Source: Pseudomonas mandelii
GTDB taxonomy: Bacteria > Pseudomonadota > Gammaproteobacteria > Pseudomonadales > Pseudomonadaceae
DNA: 64,000 bases
Assembly (NCBI RefSeq): GCF_024138395.1
Contig: NZ_JAMYDU010000001.1
Coordinates: forward strand, 434,001 to 498,000
Direction: 5' to 3'
The notes under the pieces were generated by a model. The model made no database searches. It saw only the letters and a list, made by a program, of their open reading frames with translations, and was not told where the DNA came from. Of this stretch, positions 43,993-53,204 are shown piece after piece. Positions within the stretch are counted from its first letter, which is position 1; each line of letters starts with the position of its first letter. A program made the translations under genes and the position numbers.

Positions 43993-45204
43993 TTACTCCG
44001 CAAGTGTGGCCTTCGCAGCGGGCGCCTTGCGTGCGCGCATGACCCGGAAGGCTAAGAAACCGGCCACGGCGAAGGCGGCATTCAGAGCGACCATCGGCAA
44101 GGCCGAGTCGTCCTGAAGTCGACTGAGCAATAGGCCGGAAATAGTCGCGCCAGCCATCTGGGCAAAACCGATAAAGCCCGCCGCCAACCCTGCGCGAGTC
44201 GGGTTGGGAATCACCGCGCCAGCGACCGAACCCGGCAAGACCATGCCCGCGCCCAGAGTCAGCACCATCTGTGGCAGCATCAAGCCGAGCACTGATGGGC
44301 CGTTAAGTTCATGGAGCACCAGGCCCAGGCTGGCGCCAACCGCAACTAGGCTGGTGCCGATACCCACGATTTTTTCCGGACCGAACTTCATGATCGTACG
44401 GTTGGTAAAAATCGCACCAGCGATCATCCCCGAAACGATACCGCCGAAAACCAGGCCATACTGGGTCGGGCTCAAGCCGAGTTGCCCAACGAACACCCGC
44501 GAGGAGCCGGCAATAAAGCAGAACATCGCGCCATAGGTGCAGGTAATGGCCATGGAAAAGCTGCGCAAGGATGAGCTTTTAAGTAACACAGCGTAGTTGC
44601 TTAAAAGTGTTTTCAACCGACCCGCCTGTGGGTCGCGTTGCAGATTGGTCTCCTTGAAGAACAGCGAGGCGATCAGCGCAAGTGCGCCAAATAATACAGT
44701 GGCGAACACAACCGTGCGCCAACCTCCAGCGTGGGTAGCGATCAGCCCGCCAAGCACCGGTGACAGCATGATCGCACTGAGCATGCCAATCACCGTGATG
44801 GCCATTATCGGGCCCGCTTTCTCTTTCCAAACATCGCGCACGATGCTCCGCGCCACTACCAACGCAGCGCAGGCACCCAGCCCCTGAAGCGCTCGGCCAC
44901 CGATGAACTCGGCCATATTCCCTGCAAACGCCATCCATAGAGAAGCAAGCACATAAATGGCGACCCCAGCGAGCAGCAACGGCCGGCGACCGATGCGGTC
45001 GGATAGCGGGCCTAAGAAAAGTTGCCCGAGGCCAAAGACAGCGACAAACACTGATAAAGCCGCCAAGGAGGCACCCGGCGCGGCGTTAAGCCCCATCTCA
45101 AGGTCTCGCAGGCTAGGGATCAGCAGCTGGGTAGATATTTCACCTAGGCCGCAAAGCCCGATTAGGAGGGCAAGCAACCCACTGGAACGACTAGGATGTT
45201 TCAT
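43993..45204 (-). CDS. MFS multidrug transporter (Bcr/CflA type)
   Basis: 403 aa with 12 hydrophobic helices. Motif A is present as GQLFLGPLSDRIGRRPLLLA in the loop between helices 2 and 3, and the drug/H+ antiporter motif in helix 5 (IGMLSAIMLSPVLGGLIATH). It should expel a toxic compound by proton antiport. I start at the ATG at 45204 with GGAA upstream. It is divergent from the exported crotonase gene across a 607-base gap. Confidence 0.88.
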   Translation of the reverse strand: MKHPSRSSGLLALLIGLCGLGEISTQLLIPSLRDLEMGLNAAPGASLAALSVFVAVFGLGQLFLGPLSDRIGRRPLLLAGVAIYVLASLWMAFAGNMAEFIGGRALQGLGACAALVVARSIVRDVWKEKAGPIMAITVIGMLSAIMLSPVLGGLIATHAGGWRTVVFATVLFGALALIASLFFKETNLQRDPQAGRLKTLLSNYAVLLKSSSLRSFSMAITCTYGAMFCFIAGSSRVFVGQLGLSPTQYGLVFGGIVSGMIAGAIFTNRTIMKFGPEKIVGIGTSLVAVGASLGLVLHELNGPSVLGLMLPQMVLTLGAGMVLPGSVAGAVIPNPTRAGLAAGFIGFAQMAGATISGLLLSRLQDDSALPMVALNAAFAVAGFLAFRVMRARKAPAAKATLAE

Positions 45205-45811
45205 GGCTATTTCCAAGGTGACGTGAGGGAGGCTCGCTCAATCTGTTGGGTTTCTGGCTGGCGCATTAACACGAGGTCGCAAGCGCAAAAAACCCGCGGA
45301 ATTATGATCATAATAATTTATTGCTGTAAATATGATAGGCATAATTTTACTTGCCGTTTATCTCCTCAGGATCCCTTGGGCACCTTCGCATGCCGAACGC
45401 GTTAATAGCTTTGCGTGGAGACTGGCTTAAGCGCCCAGGATCACGACATTGAAAAAATGTGGGCTCAATTGCCAAGACGTGGTGGCTGGCTAAGTAAAGT
45501 TACGCTGCTACGCTTGAATTGTCGGAGCTGCCGACAAAAGACGACATGTTCCGGTCAGCCAAAGTTTCCGAGTGATTCGGGATAGATCAACCAGCCTACC
45601 GTGAACAACTCTGTCGACACCTGTCCCCTACCGCCGATCGTGCCCAGCCGAGCCGATTTAAAGCGCTTATGCACGAAACCAATGCATGTATTTACTCGCG
45701 AAGGAATCGAGCGAAGGGGCGTGAGTTTTAGCGCGCTTCAATTACTACGCAGGCTGCGCACCGCTCAAGCGGGGACCCGCATGCTTTTAGGCAAATCTCA
45801 TGGAGATTCAT
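45205..45811. promoter_or_regulatory. 607-base divergent intergenic region
   Basis: AT-rich part near 45300-45350 (ATTATGATCATAATAATTTA, containing the palindrome TTATGATCATAA) probably carries the MFS promoter and an operator. The rest has a 94-codon open frame at 45601-45885 that overlaps the crotonase gene and shows no protein features. I see no supported gene. Confidence 0.5.
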
Positions 45812-46735
45812 ATGAGAATTCAGTTGCTTACGGCTGCATTGATCTTCGTTTGCGCGGCGTCATCAGGTGCGGTACTCGCCGGTGACTCCCCCCTTAGTGC
45901 GGTTAAACAGGAAATCAAGCTCACGAAGGTCACACCCCAGTACTGGCGTGTCACGTTTCACAACCCTCCGTACAACATCTACGGGCCGGAAACCATGCCG
46001 CAGTTGAACGAGGTAGTGACGGCCATCGAGTCCGATCCGAAACTGGTGGTCGTGGTGTTCGACAGTGACGTGCCGGATTTCTACCTGACCCACTATGATT
46101 TCGTGCCGCCGTTGACTGATACAACCAGCATGCCCAATGGGCCGACCGGCCTGCCACCGCTACCCGACATGCTGGTGCGATTAAGCAAGGCGCCAGTGGT
46201 CTCGATTGTGTCGATACAAGGCCGTGCGACTGGCGTCGGCAGCGAACTCGCCCTGGCCAGTGACATGCGCTTCGCCAGCCGAGAAAAAGCCATTTTGTCG
46301 CAATGGGAAATCGGCGCCGCACTGGTTCCCGGAGGTGGCCCGATGGCTCGCCTGCCGCGGCTGATGGGACGAGGGCGGGCACTGGAAGTCCTTTTGACCG
46401 GCAATGACATCAATGGCGAGCTCGCCGAGCGTTATGGCTACGTCAATCGCGCCCTACCCGATGCCGAACTCGACACATTCGTCGACACCATGGCTCGCCG
46501 CATCGCCCGGTTCGACAAACAGTCAATTGCCGACATCAAGAGACTGGTCGACGCGGCCAGCCTTCCACCCAATGAAGCCATCGCCTCAGAATGGGAAGGT
46601 TTCATCGGTTCAGTGAAACGTCCGGCGGCGCAGGCGCGGATCAAGCAATTGATGGAGCTTGGATTGCAGACGAAAGCCGACGTTGAGAAACGCCTGGCGC
46701 ATTACACCGGCACCTTGGGTGAGGAATCGAAATAG
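45812..46735 (+). CDS. exported enoyl-CoA hydratase/isomerase-like (crotonase-fold) protein
   Basis: 307 aa. A typical Sec signal peptide (MRIQLLTAALIFVCAASSGA, cleavage near VLA-GD) precedes a crotonase fold: FHNPPYNIYGPETMPQLNEV at the start, the oxyanion-hole region SIQGRATGVGSELALASDMR and GAALVPGGGPMARLPRLMGR with the helix that usually carries a catalytic Glu. GGAG precedes the ATG. CoA esters are not expected in the periplasm, so either the substrate is different or the signal is not cleaved. It lies before an alcohol dehydrogenase and a tautomerase gene on the same strand. Confidence 0.82.
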   Translation: MRIQLLTAALIFVCAASSGAVLAGDSPLSAVKQEIKLTKVTPQYWRVTFHNPPYNIYGPETMPQLNEVVTAIESDPKLVVVVFDSDVPDFYLTHYDFVPPLTDTTSMPNGPTGLPPLPDMLVRLSKAPVVSIVSIQGRATGVGSELALASDMRFASREKAILSQWEIGAALVPGGGPMARLPRLMGRGRALEVLLTGNDINGELAERYGYVNRALPDAELDTFVDTMARRIARFDKQSIADIKRLVDAASLPPNEAIASEWEGFIGSVKRPAAQARIKQLMELGLQTKADVEKRLAHYTGTLGEESK

Positions 46736-46738
46736 TTT

Positions 46739-46894
46739 TCACGCTTTTTTGAAGGAGTCGAATGCAATGTTTTGCATAGCTGAAAGCAGGGCTTCGTCTT
46801 GCAGATGCAGTTTTTGATTTTTCAAGAGGCTGAAAACGCAACGCCCTGAATCAAACGGGACTTTGTGTCGGCGCCCAAACTTCGTACCAGGCAT
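46739..46894 (-). CDS. possible 51-aa protein in the crotonase/ADH gap
   Basis: A minus-strand frame beginning MPGTKFGRRHKVPFDSGRCV and ending LSAMQNIAFDSFKKA, with AGGAGAAGG 11-15 bases before the ATG. It ends three bases from the convergent crotonase stop. The amphipathic C-terminus looks protein-like, but the frame is short and unrecognised. Confidence 0.3.
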   Translation of the reverse strand: MPGTKFGRRHKVPFDSGRCVFSLLKNQKLHLQDEALLSAMQNIAFDSFKKA

Positions 46895-46930
46895 CACAGC
46901 CAAAACCTTCTCCTGATTTGGAGGTATTCG

Positions 46931-47962
46931 ATGAGTACTAGCACCGAACTCGACTCTTTCACCGGTTGGGCTGCTATGGCGGCCGGCGCTCCACTGGAGC
47001 TCTATAGCTATAATCCCGGTCCGTTGGGAGATGAAGAGGTAGAGGTCGCTATTGAGTATTGCGGCGTCTGCCACTCTGACCAGTCGATGATCGATAACGA
47101 ATGGGGGCTGAGCCAATATCCTTTTATCCCCGGTCACGAAGTGGTCGGCAGCATCGTGCGCATGGGTACGCACGTGCGCGGGCTCGACGTAGGGCAACGC
47201 GTGGGGATTGGTTGGTACAAGGGCAGTTGCATGCATTGCTCCTCGTGTATCGGTGGCTCACACCACTTATGCGGTACTGTCAAACCCACCATCATTGGTA
47301 GCAACGGTGGCTTTGCGGATTACCTGCGTTCGCACTGGGCCTGGGCTGTTCCGTTACCGAAAGAACTCGACCCTGCCATGGCCGGGCCACTGTTCTGCGC
47401 TGGCTCGACGGTCTTCAATCCACTTCTGGAATTCGAAGTTAAACCCACTGACCGCGTCGGCGTAGTGGGCATTGGTGGCCTCGGTCATCTGGCACTTCGC
47501 TTCCTTAACGCCTGGGGGTGCGAAGTCACGGCCTTTACCTCGACCTTGAACAAACAGGACGAAGCCAAGCGTCTGGGTGCACACAACGTGATTGCCTCGA
47601 CCGATAGCAATGCACTGAGAGCCATTGCCGGCACCCTGGATTTTCTCTTAGTTAGCGCCAGCGCGGATCTCGACTGGCCGGCCATGCTCGAAACGCTGCG
47701 CGGCAAAGGCCGACTGCATTTTGTAGGCATCGTGCCGAGCGCTATTCCAGTACATGTTTTCAACCTGATACCACAACAGAAAAGCTTGTCCGGCTCACCG
47801 ATCGGTTCGCCCAATAACACGGCAACCATGCTGGAATTTTGCGCACGTCATAATATCCTGCCGCAGGTGGAGATATTCCCCATGAGCCGAGTTAACGAAG
47901 CCATCGATCATTTGCGCAGTGGCAAGGCCCGATACCGCGTCGTGCTGGACGCGAACAAATGA
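46931..47962 (+). CDS. zinc-dependent alcohol dehydrogenase (CAD/YahK type)
   Basis: 343 aa medium-chain dehydrogenase. Catalytic zinc ligands CGVCHSD and GHEVVG are near 44-75; the structural-zinc loop shows SCMHCSSCIGGSHHLC with four cysteines; the NADP-binding motif is VGVVGIGGLGHLALRF near 175-190. It reduces aldehydes to alcohols (or the reverse), with family preference for NADPH. GGAGG lies six bases before the ATG. It sits between the exported crotonase and the tautomerase. Confidence 0.92.
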   Translation: MSTSTELDSFTGWAAMAAGAPLELYSYNPGPLGDEEVEVAIEYCGVCHSDQSMIDNEWGLSQYPFIPGHEVVGSIVRMGTHVRGLDVGQRVGIGWYKGSCMHCSSCIGGSHHLCGTVKPTIIGSNGGFADYLRSHWAWAVPLPKELDPAMAGPLFCAGSTVFNPLLEFEVKPTDRVGVVGIGGLGHLALRFLNAWGCEVTAFTSTLNKQDEAKRLGAHNVIASTDSNALRAIAGTLDFLLVSASADLDWPAMLETLRGKGRLHFVGIVPSAIPVHVFNLIPQQKSLSGSPIGSPNNTATMLEFCARHNILPQVEIFPMSRVNEAIDHLRSGKARYRVVLDANK

Positions 47963-48071
47963 CAAACCGACGTGGCAAGTGCGCTACACGCACTATCAAA
48001 TTCGCGCTTGCGATGTATTGACCGCGCGTCTTAAGTACTTGCCCGCCGCCATCTACCTGAGAGGACAATCC

Positions 48072-48470
48072 ATGCCTTCGATCTCGCTCAAACTGTCGGG
48101 TCCACGCAATCCCAACTTGGGTCAGCAAGCTATGGTTGTTATCAATCAGCTCACTGCCAAGGTATTGGGCAAACAGCCTGAACTCATGGCAACGACCGTC
48201 GAATATATCGCCAATGAGGATTGGTTCATCGCAGGGAAACCGTTATCGCAAGCAGGGGGCAGCGCGTTCCATCTTGTTATCAGCATCACTGACGAGACTA
48301 ATACAAAAAAAGAAAAAGCGCGTTTTCTCCTTGAGGTTCATTCCGCTATGAAAAAACTACTTCCAGACCTACATGACATTTCCTACGTGTACCTCATCGA
48401 TGCACGCGCAACAGCCTACGGCTATGGCGGCCGCACGCAGGAATGGCGCCATCAGCAACCCGCCGTGTGA
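48072..48470 (+). CDS. tautomerase-superfamily protein (MIF/5-carboxymethyl-2-hydroxymuconate isomerase type)
   Basis: 132 aa. It begins MPSISLKLSG, which would expose the catalytic N-terminal proline after Met removal. The 130-residue length with an internal repeat of the beta-alpha-beta unit (from about 67: GSAFHLVISITDETNTKKEK) fits the double-unit members of the superfamily. GAGAGG precedes the ATG. It follows the ADH gene by 109 bases and could process an unsaturated keto acid or aldehyde in the same pathway. Confidence 0.78.
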   Translation: MPSISLKLSGPRNPNLGQQAMVVINQLTAKVLGKQPELMATTVEYIANEDWFIAGKPLSQAGGSAFHLVISITDETNTKKEKARFLLEVHSAMKKLLPDLHDISYVYLIDARATAYGYGGRTQEWRHQQPAV

Positions 48471-48719
48471 ACAATCCCGTTTCCTAGTCGATTACCCGGA
48501 TCGGCAGTTAATGGTTATGGGCATTGGCGATGTGAGACCGCTGGCTTTTGAAGGCCGCGGTCTCCTCAACATTTTCAATTCGAGTTCAATCGGTATTTCA
48601 GTTCAGAACTGTTTGAACACAACCGGTACACAGGCGTCATCAGAGCAGACGCAAACGAATTCCGATTCGTGAATCCCACCGGGCGACGACATAGTCGTTC
48701 GCAATGCCGTGTGGGTCGC

Positions 48720-49020
48720 GAGTGATACTCCAACACAACTTCCAATGGATGGCGCAGTTGCAGGCTGGCAAAGCGCTTCACCTGACTGCGACAGCAATAT
48801 CCCGTTGCCAGCGCCTCGTTCTTTTCTTTCAGTTTGCCGGCCCAGGACTGCTCAAAAATGGTCCGTGAGTGGCCTTGGTTGCGTGTTTCATGGCCGAAGG
48901 TGCCGGACATGCCGCAGCAGCCGGTCGCCTCAGTCGTCAACTTGAGCCCGAGCCGGGCAAAAACGGCTTCCCATTGCGAAGTGCTGGCCGGGACATTGGT
49001 TTTCAAAAACCGAGTGGCAA
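48720..49020 (-). pseudogene. C-terminal remnant of YdiJ-type FAD/Fe-S oxidoreductase
   Basis: On the minus strand about 100 codons match the extreme C-terminus of YdiJ-like D-2-hydroxyacid oxidases: TEATGCCGMSGTFGHETRNQ, IFEQSWAGKLK, ALATGYCCRSQVKRFASLQL and RHPLEVVLEY. The family has over 1000 residues; the rest is absent on both sides. The frame runs past the normal C-terminus into unrelated sequence to 48575. The remnant overlaps the region just upstream of the ABC exporter gene. Confidence 0.75.
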
Positions 49021-49148
49021 CGTCGGCGAGCTGGGGCGGCTGCGGATCTGGCTCTGCGACTGACGAGGCGACCATTAGAGATCAGTTGAGCGAATACCTT
49101 TTACATTTCTTGCAGAATCCCCTTAACTTGATCGTTTCGGAGACCACC

Positions 49149-51008
49149 ATGCTTCGCGCATTTGAACAAAGACTCGACCCCTTCCCGCCCGACGAGGTAC
49201 CACCGCCACCCGAAGGCCTGGCTCGGTTCCTTTGGGCGTGCACTCGGGGCGCCCGCCGCTATATCCTTGCGTTTGCGCTGCTCAGTGCCGGTGTGTCGAT
49301 CTACGAAGCCTGGTTGTTTTCTTTCCTTGGGCAGGTCGTGGATCTGCTCTCGACCTGGCAGGCAGGTGGTGATGCGGCCGCGCAGGAAAGTCGCGTGTTG
49401 TGGGGCATTGGCATCGTAATGGTGGCCAGCATCGGACTGGTGGCGTTGCGTACCATGGTGCAGCACCAGATTTTGGCGATCAATCTGCCGTTGCGGCTGC
49501 GTTGGGACTTCCACCGCCTGATGCTGCGGCAAAGCCTTTCGTTTTTTTCCGATGAGTTCTCCGGCCGGGTCACCACCAAGGTGATGCAGACTGCGCTGGC
49601 CGTGCGCGACGTGCTGTTCACCCTCATCGAAATCGCCCCCGGGATCGGGGTGTATTTCATCGCAATCATTGCACTGGCCGGCGGCTTTGCACTGAAACTG
49701 ATGCTGCCTTTCGTTGCCTGGATCGTGTTGTTCGGGCTGGCCATGCTGTACTTCGTGCCTCGCTTGGGGGCAGTCGGGCAGGAACAGGCCAATGCGCGGT
49801 CGATGATGACCGGGCGTATCTCGGACGCCTACACCAACATCACTACGGTGAAGCTGTTCTCCCACTCCAATCGAGAAGCGCACTTCGCGCGTGCAGCGAT
49901 GGAGGACTTCAAGCAAACCGGCTTCCGCCAGATGCGCCTGGTCAGCCAGTTCGAGATCGTCAACCAGGCATTGGCGGTGGCGTTGATCATGGCAGCAGGT
50001 GGTTATGCGCTGTGGTTATGGCACCAGGGTGAGGTCGGCGCTGGCGCCGTGGCGGCAGTCACCGCGATGGCGTTGCGTATCAATGGCATGTCGCACTGGA
50101 TCATGTGGCAAATGACCTCGCTGTTCGAGAGCATCGGCACCGTACAGGATGGCATGGCGACGCTGACCCTGGGCACCAAGGTGCAGGATGCTCCGGGTGC
50201 GGGCGTGCTAGTGACCTCTGGCGGCGCAGTAACCTTCGATAATGTGAGCTTCAATTACAATGGCGAACGCCAGGTGCTCAATGGCCTGAGCCTGAGCATT
50301 CGCCCGGGCGAAAAAATCGGCCTGGTTGGCCGCTCTGGCGCCGGCAAATCCACGCTTATCAACTTGCTGCTGCGCTTCTATGACGTCGACAGCGGGGAGA
50401 TTCGCATCGACGGTCAAAACATCGCACACGTGACACAAGATAGCCTGCGCGGCGCCATCGGCATGGTCACCCAAGACACTTCCCTGCTGCACCGTTCCAT
50501 TCGCGACAACATCGCCTACGGCCGTCCCGACGCGACCGACGCGCAAATCCGCAGCGCCGCGGCGAATGCTCAAGCTGATGGGTTCATCAGCCAACTGAGC
50601 GACCGGCAAGGTCACACCGGCTACGACACCTTGGTGGGCGAGCGCGGCATCAAGCTTTCGGGCGGCCAGCGCCAGCGCGTCGCGATTGCCCGAGTGATGC
50701 TCAAGAACGCCCCGATCCTGCTACTTGACGAGGCTACCAGCGCGCTGGATTCGGAAGTCGAAGTGGCCATTCAGGAAAGCCTCGATGAAATGATGGAGGG
50801 CAAAACCGTCATCGCCATCGCCCATCGGCTGTCCACGATTGCGGCGATGGATCGACTTATTGTCATGGATGATGGCCGCATCATCGAACAGGGCACCCAC
50901 ACCGAATTGCTCGCCAGGAATGGCATCTATGCACGGCTGTGGCACCACCAGAGTGGCGGATTCCTGGGTGAGGATCAGGGGGTTGCCGAGGTTATGGATC
51001 AAGAATGA
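49149..51008 (+). CDS. ABC exporter, fused membrane and ATPase domains
   Basis: 619 aa half-transporter. Six helices in residues 35-320, then an ATPase with Walker A GRSGAGKST (394-402), Q-loop in MVTQDTSLLHR, signature LSGGQ (503-507), Walker B LLLDEAT (525-531) and switch His559. The layout is that of MsbA/multidrug-type homodimeric exporters. GGAG lies seven bases before the ATG at 49149; the frame is open further upstream but that part overlaps the YdiJ remnant. Substrate unknown. A dispersed repeat follows the gene. Confidence 0.92.
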   Translation: MLRAFEQRLDPFPPDEVPPPPEGLARFLWACTRGARRYILAFALLSAGVSIYEAWLFSFLGQVVDLLSTWQAGGDAAAQESRVLWGIGIVMVASIGLVALRTMVQHQILAINLPLRLRWDFHRLMLRQSLSFFSDEFSGRVTTKVMQTALAVRDVLFTLIEIAPGIGVYFIAIIALAGGFALKLMLPFVAWIVLFGLAMLYFVPRLGAVGQEQANARSMMTGRISDAYTNITTVKLFSHSNREAHFARAAMEDFKQTGFRQMRLVSQFEIVNQALAVALIMAAGGYALWLWHQGEVGAGAVAAVTAMALRINGMSHWIMWQMTSLFESIGTVQDGMATLTLGTKVQDAPGAGVLVTSGGAVTFDNVSFNYNGERQVLNGLSLSIRPGEKIGLVGRSGAGKSTLINLLLRFYDVDSGEIRIDGQNIAHVTQDSLRGAIGMVTQDTSLLHRSIRDNIAYGRPDATDAQIRSAAANAQADGFISQLSDRQGHTGYDTLVGERGIKLSGGQRQRVAIARVMLKNAPILLLDEATSALDSEVEVAIQESLDEMMEGKTVIAIAHRLSTIAAMDRLIVMDDGRIIEQGTHTELLARNGIYARLWHHQSGGFLGEDQGVAEVMDQE

Positions 51009-51041
51009 GCGTGAACGGCCCGGGGGGATGATCTGCAAGCG

Positions 51042-51100
51042 GCTGCTTAGGGTCCGATCGCGGGCCTTCGCGAAAGGCAGAAATCGGCCAAAAGCGGTCA
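51042..51100 (+). repeat. dispersed GGCAGAAATCGGCCA repeat, copy 3 (long form)
   Basis: GCTTAGGGTCCGATCGCGGG then CCTTCGCGAAAGGCAGAAAT then CGGCCAAAAGCGGTCAC. The GGCCTTCGCGAAAGGC part is itself an inverted repeat. This and copy 5 show the full-length element of about 60 bases. Confidence 0.8.
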
Positions 51101-51154
51101 CACGTGGATAAACCATGGTGAAAATGGACGTTCAAAAATCTGGGAGGCTGGTGA

Positions 51155-51415
51155 GTGAATTCACTTAAACTCGTCGTGGGAGTACTGGCCTTAGGTTTTT
51201 GGTTTTCTTCATTTTTTGTCTGGAAGTACTTTGATGCTCACGGGCTGAGAACACCGGATCCTCAAAGTGGAAAAATCTACCCGCTGGATACGCACGGATC
51301 GGTTGTATATCTAACGTTCCGTGAGCATTACTTTTTGTACGGCTTGATCATCGCCGGCATAGTGTTCTTCCTGCTCAGCGTTGTTTTTTATTTTGTTGGG
51401 CGCAAGCAACTATAG
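51155..51415 (+). CDS. small two-helix membrane protein, 86 aa
   Basis: GTG start preceded by GGGAGGCTGGTGA. Two hydrophobic helices (VVGVLALGFWFSSFFVWKYF and YGLIIAGIVFFLLSVVFYFV) flank a short polar loop (TPDPQSGKIYPLDTHGSVVY). No recognised family. Lower GC than the exporter gene. Confidence 0.7.
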   Translation: MNSLKLVVGVLALGFWFSSFFVWKYFDAHGLRTPDPQSGKIYPLDTHGSVVYLTFREHYFLYGLIIAGIVFFLLSVVFYFVGRKQL

Positions 51416-51602
51416 TTTGTTCGCCCAAGTTGGGTTCGGTGATCTATATCAGTAACGCACGAGAAAGCGCGCAGAAGTACTCAGAGTGATGATGTATATC
51501 GAATTTGGTGAGTACCATTTCGGCTCTTGGGATCCTAGCAGGTTAGAGAGGCCTCCCACTGGTACCTTCTGGTCGCTATTTGCCAGGTATTGATCGACAG
51601 CT

Positions 51603-51658
51603 ATGGGTCGTTTTGCGCCAGTCACGACAGGCAGAAAACGGCCAGAAACGGACGCTGG
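51603..51658 (+). repeat. dispersed GGCAGAAATCGGCCA repeat, copy 4
   Basis: ATGGGTCGTTTTGCGCCAGT then CACGACAGGCAGAAAACGGC then CAGAAACGGACGCTGG. It lies in the 300-base gap between the small membrane protein and the 67-aa gene; nothing else is visible there. Confidence 0.75.
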
Positions 51659-51714
51659 ACAGCGCACGACAGCATGTCTCTAAGATCGCAATCCAACGTC
51701 ATTAACGATGCTGA

Positions 51715-51918
51715 TCACATGTCTACGCCCAGGCTATCCGCTAACGCCCTCAGCTTCAGTGTTACGGCGATGATCTCGTCTTTCGTCATTCCACAATATG
51801 TAGGGAGTGATTCGGACGGAATGTGCTGCGCGAGAGCTGGCCCACATGCAATGAGATACCTAAGCTCTCGCTTGGTCACCGTGAGGTTTACACATTCAAT
51901 ATCGGAAAGATCGTCCAT
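51715..51918 (-). CDS. small protein of unknown function, 67 aa
   Basis: MDDLSDIECVNLTVTKRELR then ACGPALAQHIPSESLPTYCG and a helical end LKLRALADSLGVDM. GGGA lies before the ATG. The even composition and the helix-forming C-terminus suggest a real cytoplasmic protein. It lies between two copies of the dispersed repeat. Not recognised. Confidence 0.5.
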   Translation of the reverse strand: MDDLSDIECVNLTVTKRELRYLIACGPALAQHIPSESLPTYCGMTKDEIIAVTLKLRALADSLGVDM

Positions 51919-52027
51919 TCAAATCCCAAGCGAACCCAGAGCTGTCGTTAATCCACATTTATACGCCTGCGCCTCACAATCTGTCAGTGATGTTCCCAAC
52001 CACCCTTGGCTAATTGTGCTTTCTGAC

Positions 52028-52090
52028 ACTGTCCGCTTTGGGTCGGTTGCGGGCCTTCGCGAAAGGCAGAAATCGGCCAAAAGCAGTCGT
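52028..52090 (+). repeat. dispersed GGCAGAAATCGGCCA repeat, copy 5 (long form)
   Basis: ACTGTCCGCTTTGGGTCGGT then TGCGGGCCTTCGCGAAAGGC then AGAAATCGGCCAAAAGCAGT. Together with copy 3 it defines the element boundaries: GTCCGCTT on the left mirrors AAGCGGNC on the right, so the whole unit is a long imperfect palindrome. Confidence 0.8.
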
Positions 52091-52159
52091 TTGGGAGGGG
52101 TAATAAATCTGTCTCCTTTTCCCTATGGGAGTGTCTTTACGTAGGGGGCACGAAGCTAA

Positions 52160-52243
52160 CAGGCCGTTAAAAAACTATCTGCGTTGGCAATACTGCGTTA
52201 AAGACGGCCTGCTAGCGAGCTTGCACGACCTTAGGCAAGCTCG
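52160..52243. repeat. double hairpin downstream of the alpha/beta hydrolase gene
   Basis: CAGGCCGT/ACGGCCTG (52160-52167 and 52204-52211) and CGAGCTTGC/GCAAGCTCG (52216-52224 and 52235-52243). It lies about 40 bases after the stop of the minus-strand hydrolase gene and may end or protect its mRNA. No other feature is seen in the 360 bases from 51919 except repeat copy 5. Confidence 0.5.
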
Positions 52244-52280
52244 GATTGCAGCAGGCGTGGGTTGAACATGTCGTTGGCGA

Positions 52281-53069
52281 TCATCCGCGCGGGCTCTCAC
52301 CGCCGTGCTGCTGGCAGAGGAATTCGCGTATCGCTTCGGCGGTTCGCCTGGCGCTGGTGACCACGAAAAAATGCCCCTCGCCCTGCAGGACATGCAGTTC
52401 GGCACGGCGGATGGTGCGGCGTAGGATGTGCGCGTTGTACAGCCGCACCAGGGTGTCGCGTTCGCCGGTGAGAATCAGCGTGCGCTGGCGCAGACGGAAC
52501 AGCCGCAGCAGGCTGGTCCAGCCGACCAAGGCGGTGAACTGGTGGTAATAGGTCCGCGGGTTGACCGTGATCATGCCGTTCACCACACCGAAGCGCAGCA
52601 GCGTCTGTATTGAATTGCGCGAGCCTTCTTGCTTGCGCAGTTTGGCGCTTTTGCTCCTGCCAAAAAAATCCAGGATGTCGGCGGGCTTCACCAGCATTGC
52701 CGGACCGGCTGAGGTCGCCGCGAGGATCAGTCGACGCACCATGCTCGGGTAACGCAGGGCGAATTCTTGCGCCAACGCACCGCCCCAACTCACGCCGAAC
52801 ACATCGACCTGGTCGATTCCCAATTGCTTGAGCATCTCAGCGATCAGGTCGGCATGGCGCGGTAGACGCATCGGCCAGCGGGGCATTTGCGATTTGCCGA
52901 CCCCGGGCACGTCCAACGTAATGGTCTTGTAGTCCACTAGTTCATCGCGCAGGGGATCGAAGGTACGGATCAAACCACCCAGGCCGTTGAGCAAGAGCAG
53001 CGGTGAGCCTTGGCCGCGGATTGAAACGTTCAACTGCAAGTCTTTAATGGTTAATTTATGCGTTGTCAT
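52281..53069 (-). CDS. alpha/beta hydrolase (PHA-depolymerase-like)
   Basis: 262 aa. Oxyanion region LLLNGLGGLIRTFDPL, nucleophile Ser94 in GVSWGGALAQ, acid in LTGERDTLV and His in GEGHFFV. The LNGLGG and DVPGVGKS motifs resemble intracellular polyhydroxyalkanoate depolymerases of Pseudomonas (PhaZ), which release hydroxyalkanoic acids from storage granules. The true phaZ lies between two synthase genes, absent here, so this is a paralog of unknown substrate. AAGGGGGAAACC precedes the ATG. Confidence 0.83.
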   Translation of the reverse strand: MTTHKLTIKDLQLNVSIRGQGSPLLLLNGLGGLIRTFDPLRDELVDYKTITLDVPGVGKSQMPRWPMRLPRHADLIAEMLKQLGIDQVDVFGVSWGGALAQEFALRYPSMVRRLILAATSAGPAMLVKPADILDFFGRSKSAKLRKQEGSRNSIQTLLRFGVVNGMITVNPRTYYHQFTALVGWTSLLRLFRLRQRTLILTGERDTLVRLYNAHILRRTIRRAELHVLQGEGHFFVVTSARRTAEAIREFLCQQHGGESPRG

Positions 53070-53204
53070 GGTTTCCCCCTTGGCCTATCCGCTGTAGACA
53101 GCGTCTGGCGTGCATATGATCCCAAGCCACTTTGACGAGGAAAATGCCCAACATCACCCCTGATGAAATTAATCGTGACCGACCTCGATCTGCGAGAGTT
53201 GGAG

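Noticed and set aside
45601..45885. 94-codon + frame upstream of the exported crotonase
   Set aside because: Overlaps the start of a gene with signal peptide and good ribosome site; Arg/Leu-rich shadow.
48834..49148. N-terminal extension of the ABC exporter by 105 codons
   Set aside because: It is antisense to the YdiJ remnant and lacks a ribosome site; the ATG at 49149 has GGAG and matches exporter length.
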